NCBI GenBank assembly: GCA_045837725.1
Contig: JBEWZL010000103.1
Coordinates: 1-64,000 of the forward strand
Source of the DNA: Vermamoeba vermiformis
Taxonomy: Eukaryota; Tubulinea; Echinamoebida
Length of the DNA stretch: 64,000 nt
Reading direction: 5' to 3'
The first letter of the stretch is position 1. Each line of letters opens with the position of its first letter. Below the pieces are notes generated by a model, which had not been told where the DNA came from, made no database searches, and saw only the letters and a program-made list of their open reading frames with translations. The position numbers and the translations under genes were made by a program. Positions 21,023 to 33,592 of the stretch are shown piece by piece.

Positions 21023-24000
21023 ATGCGCGTTGTAAATATTTTATGCGTGTTGTTACTGGTACTGATCTTGGATCCAGCGTCCTGTCAGCCAGCAAAGAAA
21101 ATATTAGTCTACTCGCAAGACAATTCTCCATTCAATGCCGCTCTCCCTGGTGCGCGCAAAGCCTTAGGTGATCAAGCTTTAGTGCGAAATTGGCATATGG
21201 ACTTCAGCCAAGATGTCGGATCTTTTGTGGACAACACTCTCTTCCAATATGACGCCGTAGTGTTCTTACTCACTAACGGTGTTGCCCTCAATACCGACCA
21301 AAGAGCTTCGTTGCAGCGATATATTAAGGCTGGTCGTGGATTCGCTGGTATTTCGTCGGCCAATTTCAACAATGCTGATTGGGACTGGTATAAACAACTC
21401 ATTGGTTCTAGCATTCCTGCCGACAAGCCCTTCCTTTCCCTCCAAAATGCGCAAGTTCGAGTGCCCGACAGAGTGCACCCCTCTACAAGAACTTTGCCGG
21501 AATATTGGCCTCGATCGGACATCTGGTAAGCGTTTTTAGTGAAAATTTCGGCGTAAAGACGCCTTAGTAGCGATGTTTTGAATTCCTCATTGCGATTACT
21601 TTAACCAAATTACACCTATTTTTACGTATATTAGGAATTTTTTCTAATTTCAACCGACGTTGACGAATTTAGTTGAGATCTACCTACTTATTAATCGTTT
21701 CGCACTGTCCAACTCGCTTAATTACTGACACTATATATTCAGGATTGATTATGATGTCTCTCCTCGCCTCAATGCTCACGTTTTAGCAATCGTAAATGAG
21801 AGATCGTACACTGGAGGCTCGATGGGCCCAGATCACCCAATCGCTTGGTGCCAATTATACGACGGTGGTCGTTCATGGTAAGTCATAATAACCATGTTTT
21901 ACTATCGCCTCGAATTGGGCCAATACGAAGGATCCGAACACAAGTCAGTAAGAAATTTCGAGTGTTTTTGGCTGACTCGTCTTTGTGTTCTACTTCGGAT
22001 TAATATTAACCTTGATCTAAATAATGTTTGCGTACATTAAAGATTATAAAGAGGCAAACAATACCGATTTGGAAAATAAGATTTTAAAGAGTGATCGGAT
22101 CTAATCGTATTTGAATAGGTACACTAGCGGAGGAGGTGTAGCTGCTGCTTGGACCGAGACTGAATTTGTTGGTAAGTTTGCCAATAATTTTCCGGCACTA
22201 ACACCGCGTATCACTTGCGTAACGATACGTTGAGCAAATTTGATATAGATCTCACTACAACATATCAGTTAGTTCACATTATTGAAACGTTTGTGTTTTT
22301 GGGGTCGCTATGATATTGCATTACTGATTCATAATCAAAATATGAAACTAATGGATCCGTTTGGCAGGTCATGTTGTGCAAGGTATTTCTTGGGCTAGCG
22401 GTGAAAGCGCCGGTGACTGCACTGCTACCGTAAATGCTTACTATGAAAAACGAGTGGTCGATACTACCGCTGAAATGGTAATTACGGCGGAATTCCAGTT
22501 TTACTATCGAACCCAGAAACTCATCCGAACTTTTTCAATTTTAGCCTATGGAATTAGCTCCTACTCCTGACGGCCGCGTCTTATATATTGAAAGAGCTGG
22601 TAAACTCAAGATCTACAAGCCCGACGCAGACACTACTGTTCTCGCCGGCAAGTTGGATGTAAACTACAACTTGGAAGATGGTCTTTTGGGCTTGGCGCTT
22701 GACCCTAACTTCGCCACTAACAATTGGATCTACTTGTACTACACTCCTAACGGTCAAACTCCCGAAAATATTCTTTCTCGCTTCACTATGAACGGAGATC
22801 AGCTGGACATGGCTAGCGAAAAAGTTATGCTCCGCATTCCTACTCAACGATTGATGTGCTGCCACTCTTCGTAAGTCATACAATAATATTTGAATACCTG
22901 AAAATTATTCGCAGCTCAAATAAGCAATATTTAAACGAAAAGGTGGAACTTAGCTAATTCTCCGAATTTTCTAGCGGTCATTTGTTATTCGACCAAGCCG
23001 GACATCTCTTCATGACTATTGGAGATAACACTAGTCCTTACGGATCTGATGCATTCTCCCCCATTGATGAGCGTCCTGGTCGTTTCCCTGGTTACGATGC
23101 TCAAGGAACTGCCGCCAATACTAATGACTTGAGAGGAAAGATCTTGAGAATTAAGCCCGAACCAGATGGTACTTACAGCATTCCTCCTGGTAACTTATTC
23201 CCTGGTACGTACTGGATGCGGATGTGGGCTAAATGAACAAGTTTTAATCTTCATATTATTAGCTGATGGAAGCCAAGGCAAGCCCGAAATTTACATTATG
23301 GGTGTCCGTAGTCCTTTTCGTATGGCTATTGACCCTCTCGACAACACTTTGTACTGGGGTGAAGTCGGTCCTAACGCCGAAGCAAATCCACTTCGTGGTC
23401 CTACTGGTGTTGACGAAATTAACGTCGCCAGATCTGCTGGTAACCACGGCTGGCCTTATTGCATCGGAGATAACAAGCCTTACATCGATTACGACTTTGC
23501 TACTGGTGTCTCGGGTAAACCTTACGACTGCAGCAATCCTGTTAACGACTCTCCGAACAACAATGGTGCTCGTAACTTGCCTCCTGCTCGTCCTGCTCTT
23601 ATGTGGTACAATTACGGTTACTCAGCTGACTGGCCCGAATTTACTGACGGCAAAGGACGAACTTGTAAGTCAAGATCCGGATCTTCCTCTCGAATTGGTA
23701 CTAATGATTTATTATAGCTATGGCTGGTTTCTTCTATCGTTACGATGCCAACTCTAAGGCTCCTTACAAGTTGCCTCAATATTTCGATAACACTTTGATC
23801 CACATGGAATGGTCGCGTAACTACTTGACTGAAATCAAGATGGACTCCAACAACGCTCCTTTGTCTCTTTCTAGAATCTGGACTTGGACTGGTGATGCTA
23901 CTAAGGAGTGGCACGCACCTATCGATATGGTGCTCCATCCTGACGGATCCATTTACATCGCTGAATGGGGTATTGACTTCCAAGGTAGTCAATCTCGCAT

Positions 24001-26678
24001 TAGCAGACTCCGATACCAATTGCGAGGCCAAGACCCTGTTTGCGTCATCACCCCCTCTAAGAATGCTGGTGTCTTGCCTCTCGAAGTTACTTTCTCAGCT
24101 GAAGGATCTGTCGACTACATGGGCGGATCCGTTACCATGAAATGGGACTTCAATCTCGACGGCAATCCCGATGCCGAGGGTATCTCTGCCAAGCACACAT
24201 TCAACACCCCTGGTATTCAAGTCGTCAAGTTGATTGTGACCGACAGCGCTGGAAGAAGCTCCGGATGCACTGCCTCAATTATTGCCGGCAACGACCCTGC
24301 TAAGATTACTTTGGACATTCCTGTTCCTGGTAGCATCTTCAACTGGGGTGACACTATCCCTTACCGCGCGCGCGTTGACGATCTTGAAGACGGTAGCACT
24401 GCGTAAGTCCCTTACAAAATTTTATCAATTTTATTTCCACGAAGCTAACTCGACTATTTTAGCGCTAATCCTCCTACTATTGACTGCTCGAGCTTAAACG
24501 TTCTTCCTGGTCTCGGTCACGATCGTCACACTCACTCTGGTTTGACTTTCGAAGGTTGCAGCGGTCAAGTCGTTACCTCATCCGAAGGTCACGACACGAG
24601 TACTGACAACTTGTACTTCGTGCTCGACATTCACTACACTGACCGTGGTGCTCCTAACAACGTTCCTAGTATCACCTCACGAGTTTCATTGGCCTTGCAC
24701 CCCGCCATGACTTTGGCTGAGTACTTCACTAACTCCTCGGGCACTGCCTTGACGACTCAAGGTGACGGCCCTGGTCAACAAAAAGTCAACGACATTAACG
24801 ACGGTGATTGGTTGATGTTCTCTGACTACAGTTTGCTCAACATTGACACCGTTACTGTTCGTGCTTCATCCGAGAACCAAGGAACTGTTGAGTTCAGAAT
24901 TGGATCTCCCACTGGTAGACTTCTTGGATCTGGTAAGTAATCCACGTAATTTGGTTAACGAACAAGTATTAATATTATCGCTATAGTCGCTGTTTCGAAC
25001 ACTGGCGCAAATACCTTCCAAGACTTCACGAACCCGATTTCTGACTCGCATCAATACATCCAAATCGAATTCCCCTCGCAAACAACTATTTCCAAGTTGA
25101 CCCTCAACTCTGGTGCCAACGATTACCCTGCTCGTCTTGGATTGATGATTGCTCGTAATATGGGCGAGCCGAATCCTTATGGTGATCCCGTTGACTTTGT
25201 TGCTATTCAAGATGGCGCTGAAACTACGACTTTTGAATTCATTCCTCCTTTGAGCGACATTAAGCGTAAGTATTAGCAAAAACTGAAGATTATGTATGAT
25301 GTTTGGGCTAATGATGTTGTTAGAACTTCGTGTCTATCAGTTGGGTAGTGACACTTCTCGCACTTGGGCCGTTCATGAAATTATTGCTCTCGACTCCGAC
25401 GGCAATATGATCGATACTTCTGGCTGGAACTTGGCTTCGACTTGCAACAACGACGGCAATGAGCTTAAGCAGGCCATTGACAACAACCAAGGCACCGCTT
25501 GGAGCTGCAAAGAGCCTATTGCCCCTGGTACTCAAAACTTGTTCTTGGTGTTCAAGGCCTCCAGTGGCAACAAAAATAACTTGATGACTTTGCACTGGTT
25601 CAGATTCAACGGCCGTGGTGTTGCTGGCACTTCAACTCTCGTCAAGGCCATTGACTGTGGTTTGACCGATGCAGAAAGCTTCACTGGTTCCGACTCCGTT
25701 GTTTACTCCGCTGACATGTACTACTCTGGCGGTGACACTGTCAAAGAAGTTGAATCGATTGCACGTACCACCGACGATCTCTTGTACGGCACTCAACGTG
25801 TTGGCAAGGAGTTCACTTACGCCATTCCACTTGACAACAACCAGCCTTACCAAATCACGCTTAAATTTGCCGAGCTTGTCCACAACACCAGCGGCAAACG
25901 AGTATTTGATATCTATGGAGAAGACAGAATGATGGTGTCTCAGTTCGATATCGTCAAGTCCATTGGAGACAGATATACGGCCATCGATCTTGAGCGCACC
26001 GTAGTTCTTCACGACGGTACTCTCAATTTGAAGTTCGCAGCCTCAGTAGACCAGGCCAGCATTGCTGCCATCGTCGTATCAAAGTTGTTGCAAAGCTCTC
26101 GTATCACGCAGATCCCTGGCATGATCAAGGGCTCGTACTACCGCGATGGTGGATCTGGTATTGGCTATGTCGACGCTACTCCTGGTAACAGCGGAGGTGG
26201 TTGCAGAGCTGACGACGTCGATCTTAAGTCATTCAACAACCCAGCTAGCAACTGTTACGTCACTGACATTGAAAGTGGCGAGTTCTTGCAGTACGATCTG
26301 GATGTCGGAGTTGATGACGTCTTTAACATCGAATTCCGAGTATCTTCTAAGGACAAGGATACCAAGACCTTCGAGATCTATTTGGACGATCAAGCTATCA
26401 CCGACACTGTTCAGTTCAGCACTGACGGATCTGAATCCAACTGGATCACCGTGCAAACTGAAACCAAGACCACTTTGAACCGTGGATACCACTTGCTTAG
26501 AGTTGTGGCTACTTCTTCAAACTGGAACTTCGACTCTATGAACTTCATTTCCAAGAACGGATTGACTCCGAGCTCCTTGTCTCCGACCACGAACAACAAC
26601 CAAAGCAGTTCTGCCGTATCACTATTGGCTCAACTTAGCTATGGATTGGTTGCTTTGATCTTCGCGATGATGGTTTAA
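21023..26678 (+). CDS. ThuA + sorbosone-dehydrogenase + PKD + carbohydrate-binding surface protein, GPI-type
   Basis: Eleven exons (21023-21525, 21743-21877, 22119-22171, 22368-22477, 22545-22870, 22975-23204, 23263-23664, 23718-24402, 24463-24932, 24987-25265, 25324-26678) encode 1,515 residues, every junction in phase. Order: signal peptide 1-20; ThuA-like domain ~24-245 (ends DHPIAWCQLYDGGRSWYT); glucose/sorbosone dehydrogenase beta-propeller ~267-685 (EDGLLGLALDPNF, KPEIYIMGVRSPFRM, GVDEINVA); PKD ~690-780 (PLEVTFSAEGS, MKWDFNLDGN); CBM6-like ~890-1000; a discoidin-like stretch; malectin-like ~1170-1315 (AIDCGLTD, YYSGGDT); a second CBM-like module; a Ser/Asn-rich stalk; and a hydrophobic end fitting a GPI signal. 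Such arrays are known from Bacteroidetes- and Planctomycetes-type secreted proteins. Codon use is strongly biased to CCT, ACT, GGT and AAC, suggesting high expression. It probably binds or oxidises extracellular sugars; whether the PQQ site works is not shown. Confidence 0.9.
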
Positions 26679-26907
26679 GAAACTTCTTTCGCACAATTTT
26701 GAAACATTTTTTTTGCTCTTGTGTACATACTTTTTTGTAACTTTTATAAATATTTAAAACCTAATCGTTGTGCGCAATATTCTTCATGAGTATGTATTGG
26801 CATCGCGACAATTTGGTTCGTTAAAAAAAAATTGAGCGGTAAATTTATCTAAATAATTATTTGCCGTTACAAAACACAACATATCAAAGCTTTTACGCTA
26901 GGTAGCG

Positions 26908-28808
26908 ATGTCTAACAAACGAAAGATCGAGGATGACGACGTAGATCTGCCAAAAAAGGTTAGAATTAAATAAGAATACTTTTTTCTTTCAAAAATGTTA
27001 TAGCAACGTTTCTTTAGCGCCAAAAAATCGAAGAAAATTCAAACAATGATGGTGCATCAAAAGAGGACGATTCTGAGGATTCAAACTCTGAAGACAGCCG
27101 ATCAGATTTTAACGATTACCAAATAAGAGATTTATTGGCGCCGCATGAGCTATATGTAATCAAAAAAGATCCACGAAATAAGGAAATATTCGCAGACGTC
27201 TATAGCAACGATATTACTTCACAACGAAAGCGAGATCTAGATCCAGCACCGTTTAGTACATCCGATTTGCTCCTTCCAATAGATACGATTGCTTTAGTAC
27301 TGCAATATTGTAGTGCTGATACCATATTATGTTTTTCTATGACAGCCAAAGCAATGTTGCCGATTATATTTCGAGCCCGCAGATGGCGGCTTCCACACGA
27401 GCTCAAGAACTTTTACTTCAATCGAGATCAGCAACGATATAATATCAATATCAAAGACGATATTGATTGGATTGAGGAGTATAAGCGGAACAGTTTCAAT
27501 GCCAACCGAATTCAAGATCTGATCCAAGAAATTTCGAGAAAGATAACGGAGCAGCCTGATATTAGCTGGAAAGATGAAAATGATCAGACTTTATTTTATC
27601 CTGGGCTATCAGATGACGAGCTCGACGAATGGGAGCGAAAAAATAATTATTTGTTGACGAACGATCTACGCCAACTTTACAAGGTAAGTTCAAAATTAAA
27701 GTATATTCTATAATAGCGTCAATAATTATAGTGCTGTAATGGTGCGAAATTTCGTATGGTCGATTTGGAAGGCGAAAAATTAACGGAGGATTACTGGCTA
27801 CACGTACCAGATTTTTTCCTGCCAAAGCTCGAAAACGTAACTGTCAGCAATGAATTTTCACTGAAAAGATTAGAAACTGCAGCAGCGGATGGAACTTTTT
27901 TTGACGAGATGGAACATTCCGATGATGACGAGGTGTATGAAGATACAAATTTTTTCACGGAGCTTGATCCGCGGATCTATCGTGATCACCTGCAGCGGGA
28001 GAAAGTTACATTGACTGAAGACGATTTCAAAAGCGACGAATCAGATGGAAGTTATAGCGAAATTTCAAACGATGGAGACCATAAGATGAAAGTGAAGGGA
28101 GACCAAGAAACACTTACTTGTTGCGACAGTGATGGGGAGTCATCGGAATATTCTTCGGAGAATTCCAGCGACGGAGAAATTCCGCCAAACGACAACGGAC
28201 TGAAAATTATGCTGAACTTTGGCCAATGCCGAGACATTTCAAATCCAGACGATCCTTGGAACGAAGCAGGAACGTATGAACTAATGTACGAGCCTATTAT
28301 GTGTTGTATATACACCATCATGCGAGTATTGCCGTCGAAACAAGTTTGCTTCGCGAATAACTACAGATCCATCGTGGAATGGCTCCAGGAAATTTCCGAT
28401 CACTTAGATGATCCGCGATCTCATTATTGGGTAGTTTCAATCCCACGCCATGATGGGCCATTTCTTATTTTGAACAAAGATCCTTGGGGCTGGCGAACTC
28501 TCGACACCGATCTCGGAGATTTTTGGGACAAATTTCCGTGGGCGCTGATCTGCGCTGAAATATTGCAGTATAATTTTTTCGACAATGAATTATTGTATAT
28601 GCCTCCTAGATGCAACAAAATGCTCGCAGCAGCAGCTCAAGAGTTCATGGTCAAAGTTTTTGAACGAGCCAATCAGCTCGAAACGAGCGATCATCTTCGT
28701 GCTGAAACACTCGCTGTGGCCGCTAAAGAATTAGGACTGAGTGGATACGAGAAAACAAGTTTCAAGAGATTTTTCCAGACTGGAGACGATAAAATTATTA
28801 AGTTGTAA
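26908..28808 (+). CDS. F-box protein with SUKH (SMI1/KNR4) domain
   Basis: Three exons (26908-26958, 27018-27683, 27732-28808) encode 597 residues. The N-terminus is acidic with a basic nuclear-type signal (SNKRKIEDDD). An F-box-like helix set follows at ~110-150 (LLLPIDTIALVLQYCSADT, CFSMTAKAML). At ~205-265 comes the SUKH signature, an acidic start helix then an L-x-x-LYK-x-x-NG turn (LSDDELDEWERKNNYLLTND, LRQLYKCCNGAKF), the pattern of SMI1/KNR4 proteins. A long acidic loop (~295-385) and a C-terminal region with paired Trp (DPWGWRTLDTD) follow. F-box plus SUKH occurs in animal FBXO3, which also carries an ApaG domain; I cannot see ApaG here. The likely role is substrate recognition for an SCF ubiquitin ligase. 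SUKH is best known from bacterial immunity proteins, but nothing here points to a toxin partner. Confidence 0.75.
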
Positions 28809-29127
28809 AACGTTTCAGTATTATTGTAGCGAGTAAGATATTTGTTCAAATAAAGATTAGTGCAAATAGACTATGTTTCTAAGAATTCACGCAAGGAATT
28901 TCAGAACTCTGAACGAATTTTTGCAGCAGGTCCCTTCTACCTTAACACAAAATTCAATGTGCCTGCCCAACAATATTTTTTCTTATATTGTTCCACTAAT
29001 ATAATTAGCAACACATAGCATCGTGAAAAGCTATCGTATCTAGGTTCGCCAGAGGAAGATTTCTCGTGGTAAGGTCGGATCGTTCGATCCGTTTTTGAAG
29101 TCAAATCGAAAAATTTCTCAAGCAAGT
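28809..29127. other. Convergent intergenic gap with a small hairpin
   Basis: This gap lies between two 3' ends. AATAAA at about 28850 fits the upstream gene. A perfect inverted repeat (CGGATC-gttc-GATCCG, 29076-29091) followed by T5 lies in the middle. Confidence 0.45.
29076..29091. repeat. Short perfect inverted repeat before a T run
   Basis: CGGATC and GATCCG are separated by GTTC and followed by TTTTT, in the gap between two converging genes. It is self-complementary on both strands, so it cannot be assigned to one transcript. Confidence 0.4.
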
Positions 29128-31198
29128 TTATTCTGCGTCCATACCCTCGTATAGAGGCCATATATGATAACAATAGGTCCTATCAGCGATATCGAGGTAG
29201 CCTCTAATCCCATCCGGTGCGATCCACGCTGATTTATCTCCTAAAAAGTAAGTAAGTATAAGAGCATGAAATTAATTGCTTGATAATATATATACCTAAC
29301 ATATTAATAGGATGCACATTGACATTAGCGCATTGTAAAAAAATCAATCGTTCGTTTTGTTCGAAAAAGACGGATGCGCTAACTTGCGTCAGCCTAGTTC
29401 GGTGAACTAAAAATCCGGTCCAAGAAGAAATTCCGCTTAATACTTCAATATTAACTTCAATAGGAGGTATCATCCAGTCTTTCATATATTCTTCGTTAAA
29501 ATTGAAGTCAACGTCTTTTGAAATCAGATCGGCTTGTAAAAGTTCAGATCTGCTCGCTGAATAGTAATTCTCTCGTTTTTTCCTAATATGGTTATTAGTG
29601 TTTTCTTCGTCATATTGAATATAATTTAAATTTACCTGAGTTCCAAGAAAGTATGGTTTTGCGGATGTAGCGCACGACAATGAGCGCACAAGTCACAATT
29701 TCGCTTATTATGCGAGCATATCATACATCTATATACTGCGCCATAAATAGGATATGCTTCGCAATTCGAGCAGCTAGTCAAATGAACCCTCGTGATCGGA
29801 TCTACATCCGAACGAAAAATTTTAATCTTGACTATACTATTATAAATATATATATACGACTTACTATTTGTTATTTGACGTAATCCAGTTGTCGGATGTT
29901 TGAGGAAATTATTAGCTCTTAATACGAGATATTCTTCTTTCGGTGCCTTGAAATAACATTCGCCGCAAAATTTTTTCATGAAATTGCTAGACTCGCTAGC
30001 GTACCTATTATAGTAAATAATAGTGAGACCTATATATAATTATAGTAGTAGTAATAGGGTCATAAATGATCTTACAAAAGTGATCCGGTGATTGGTGATT
30101 TTGAACAAAGGCTGCATTTGTCTCCATGATGATCATTTACTAATATAGCAATGTTTAAATAACCAATGGTATTACCAAATAAGGAAATTATACACTTACG
30201 ATCTCGCAAAGGTAGATCCAACATTGCATCCACGGCTCTTTTACGAACTGAATGCTCCAACCTTGGCCAATCTTGAAATGCGAAGAGAAATTTCATTAAG
30301 CCATAATTTTCCATTATAATCTTGTTTCTATCATCTGCAAATGAAAATTTGGTGAGTAAAGTAGCCGATCTAATTCCAGACATCGAAATTTTTTTTCATA
30401 CCGGTTATTAATAGCTCAATAAATTCTAGAACCATGTAAATATCTCCTTTAATATTGCTAAAAAAAATATGATGCACTTCAAGGTCAACTAAGATTCTGA
30501 CCGCAACTCCGGGATCTGATCAGCGTCAAAAAAATTTTGTTAGAAATGACTTTACAAAACTAATAATAAGAAATATGAAGAATATTATACTAACATTTTT
30601 CTATTAGGGCCTTGATTGCTTTAAAGTCTTCATCGGAAGGAGCCGTTGGTTTTAGTCTCTCGATCTAGATCGCAAAATTAATCTCGTAAATAATGCAAGT
30701 AAAATAATAATAAGGCTTGTATACTTACCATTTTGTTTACTTCAATAAAGCAAAGTTCATACGATAACAAAACGTCCTTGTAGTCGATCGGATCTGAGTT
30801 GGTTTCCAAAAAATTCTTGTCTCGGACGCTATTGAATCTGCAAATATTTATTAAATATATATTTAATTATTACTTGTAATATTCGGGACGGGAGGATGAG
30901 ATTCTTGATGTAGGATAAAATAAAAAATCGATAATTATTTTAAATCTTACCTTTGTTTAAATAATGATATCCAAATTACCTTAGAATTACACAACTCTTT
31001 GAATATTTTTTTCGTTCGTGCCATTCGAAATACGTGAAGCAGATCAAGGTATTCAAAAATATGTTCCAAAATCTCTATAGGCAAGGCTTCGATAATAGAC
31101 TCGTCATTTTCAGTAACACCGTCAATATTTGTTAAATCATCACTAGCAATCGGATCATTTGGAAAGACATGTTCGTCCGTGTTGTTCCATCCGTCCAT
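29128..31198 (-). CDS. F-box protein with ZZ-type zinc finger
   Basis: Ten exons (31198-30951, 30837-30729, 30664-30595, 30515-30402, 30334-30200, 30139-30076, 30004-29865, 29831-29636, 29582-29296, 29240-29128) encode 491 residues; the summed length closes in frame. The start is the first in-frame ATG (MDGWNN). An F-box is clear at ~35-80 (LPIEILEHIFEYLDLLHVFR, SKVIWISLFK). A helical middle domain is followed by a CxxC...CxxC knuckle (DKCSLCSK, KFCGECYF) and a ZZ-like finger (CSNCEA, YRCMICSHN, CDLCAHCR, then two His in ALHPQNHTF). ZZ fingers bind ligands such as acetylated or N-terminal tails. It is predicted to be an SCF substrate adaptor. It lies head-to-tail 196 bp downstream of the LRR gene's end on the same strand. 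Confidence 0.8.
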
Positions 31199-31393
31199 TC
31201 GTGCATTACAAGATTGAACGATGAGCAAGTTATATACTTATGTTTGAAAGGGGCAAAAGTACTTTTTGATTTAAAAGAATACATGCGTAATTTACTTCAT
31301 TGCTACAATACTTTTACTCGGTAAGTTCGGATCTGATACTTTACATAATTGTAACAATTACTATTAGCCTAATGTTATAAATTTACAGTAATT

Positions 31394-33136
31394 TTACAAG
31401 AATGAATCAACAGGTTGTATTTCCGTGCGATCCGAGTCGAAGATGGACTTGATGAGTGGTTCAAATGACTTCAATCCTGGATAACGAACGTAACTGAAAC
31501 TTAACTGCCAAATCTCACGAGGGAGCTGCATGAATAGGTGACTTCGAGCAATGACGTGAATTATCAGTGCTGTGTTTTCGTACCGTTGTTTCATCAACTC
31601 GGAATTGCGTCGTGAAATTTCGGATCCGTTACCGATGCACGTGCATTCTATTTTAGTAAGCACGTAGTTATTTTCCAACGCCCTCATTACCGCTAACTGT
31701 GTTTCTTTGTTAAACGGCTTGAACGAATGTACTGTCAGTTCGCGCAAGGTCTCGCTGGCGTTAATAAATTCTATCAATTCGTTCGTGTGTATTCCACCAG
31801 CTGCTTTAATAGACAGCGCTTTTAACGTAGTGTTTTGCTTCATGATGTTGCTGTAGAACTGCGGAAGTGGTTCACTCAGATTATCCATGTTGACACGTGT
31901 CAAAGTGTCATTGATCGTTAGCGCTTGTTCGATGTCGTGCTGAATCTCGCGCGAGAATCTTCCAACAAGAGACAAGCTTCTGAGAGTCTTATTGTTGCGG
32001 ATCAAATTGTGCAAGAGCTTTAAATCGCCCCGTGGTGCTAGCGTCAGATCTGTGATGGATGCGTTCACTGAAAGTGCCAAGAGCAGCGTGTCGTGGAATT
32101 CGTTTTCTGCAAATTTTAGTTTTCCAATTATTCTAGTTTGCGAAGTGATTGAGTTGTTTTCAAGAATTGAATGAGCGGAATTGCTGAGCCAGAAATGAAC
32201 ACATCGCAAAGTGTCAAACTTTTCACTGAACTGTTGACTGTCAATCCACCGAAGAATCTTTGCAAAGCTTCTGATGGCTCAGGCGTGATCTCTATTGAGT
32301 CGAGACGTATCTCGGTGAGTGTTGTGTTGCTTTTCAAACAATCCCCAAGTGGTCCAATGTCGAGCTTGGTGGCCTGGTTCGTCAATAGGCCCAACGTTAC
32401 AGCTGGTCTAATAAGGCCGAGAACTGTCACCGACTTATTGTGCTTGAGACCCTCGGCCAATGACTGCATTTCTGGAGCCGAAAGAAAGCAACACACTTTG
32501 AGCTCAGTGATGACATTGTTGCATTTCAAAAAGTTGAAAAAGTTTACTGCTGCGTTTGCGTCTATCGCGGTTTGGAAACTCTTATCGCTCCAAAATGAAG
32601 GTTCGTCACTAATTTCCAATTTTCTGATCATTTTGTTGCGCGCAAGACCGTTCGAAAACTGCTTCCAATCGTTGGGAACAGATCGATCTAAATTAGCCTT
32701 TAACTTCGTAATTGAAGTATTATTGCCAATAGCTGCATATAAGTAGCTGCGATTCGTACCATGGCTCGCTGAAAAAGTGAGATCCAGTGTTTTAAGCGTA
32801 GATGTTTGAGACAGTGCAGATCCAAAGCACTTGAAATCACATTTGAACGGAAAATTGTGCGACAAAACAAGCGCTTCGATTAAATATTCATTCGTTCGGA
32901 GGCTTTGAGCAAGCCACTCTTCGAAACGACGCGCATCTGCGATTTCAGTGTCCACCTCCGTTCGCTTGAGTATATCTGACCGCTGTAAATATTCATATGC
33001 GTTTCTAGAACCATTTCCTGTGATTTTCTGATTTATGCAAAGCCGTTAGTATTTTTGAGATTATTTTAGGCGCGAAAGATCTCCTTACCACGCCAAGGCC
33101 TCGGCCGAGCCTGGTGGCAATAATCTTTACATCCAT
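31394..33136 (-). CDS. Leucine-rich-repeat (RNI-type) protein, frame broken near 32.15 kb
   Basis: Exon 1 (33136-33089; MDVKIIATRLGRG) joins exon 2 from 33027 in phase 0. About 20 ribonuclease-inhibitor-like repeats follow with the x-L-x-x-L-x-L spacing and an N-x-x-L turn (STLKTLDLTFS, NTTLTEIRLDSIEI, KTLRSLSLVGRF). The frame from 33027 stops at about 32128 in the middle of a repeat (SLRKLE). Repeats continue immediately in another frame (KLKFAENEFHD) down to 31394. No GT-AG intron fits between them. The two frames meet across a 17-nt interval bounded by AAACTA repeats. This could be a recent mutation, an assembly slip or a very short unusual intron. RNI-type repeats mediate protein binding. 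A C-terminal PREIWQLSFSYVRYPG helix resembles an F-box half, but I do not call it. Confidence 0.7.
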
Positions 33137-33592
33137 CTCGAGGTAATATTGATTAAATTTGGACAATTAAATCCATCATTCCGCCTAATCAAGTTGGGGA
33201 CCATGTTTTGGGACTCGATCTTGAAATTAGATCAGAGTCCCCAGTCCTGTCATCGAAGCATTGCAAATCTTGAAGATAATAATAATATCTTAAGCGTGAC
33301 ATCTATTTAATAAAGCTGATTTATGCCAGCCAATCTGAAGTCAAGATCGGAATCTTCCTCCGCATTGCTATTCTTCATAAGGTACCTGCTGCTGTGCTAG
33401 TTTCTGTTACAGAAAGGCAATTAAAAAGCACACTTACAACTGTCGCGCGGCTGAGCTCAAGATTTTTGTCAGTGGATTTTTTGTAATCGCTTTTGTCAAC
33501 GTTTAACGGCGCTAAAGTACTTATTGTTGTACACACGAGGCAAATTCATTAATTGCGCGGTTCTAAGAAATATTTAATAGAAGATCAGACAG
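33137..33592. other. Divergent promoter region with a long inverted repeat
   Basis: About 456 bp between divergent starts. It contains the 12-bp-stem inverted repeat at 33210-33241 described separately. No coding frame is supported. Confidence 0.5.
33210..33241. repeat. Inverted repeat, 12-bp stem
   Basis: The left arm GGGACTCGATCT (33210-33221) and the right arm AGATCAGAGTCCC (33229-33241) pair with a single unpaired base around a 7-nt loop. The repeat lies in the divergent promoter between the LRR and coiled-coil genes. It could be a regulatory hairpin, a protein-binding palindrome or part of a small RNA. Confidence 0.6.

Noticed and set aside
22581-26599. Long frames in other phases and on the minus strand under the ThuA-type gene
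   Set aside because: Biased codon use (GNC/NCT) opens neighbouring frames; the 11-exon model accounts for the whole span.
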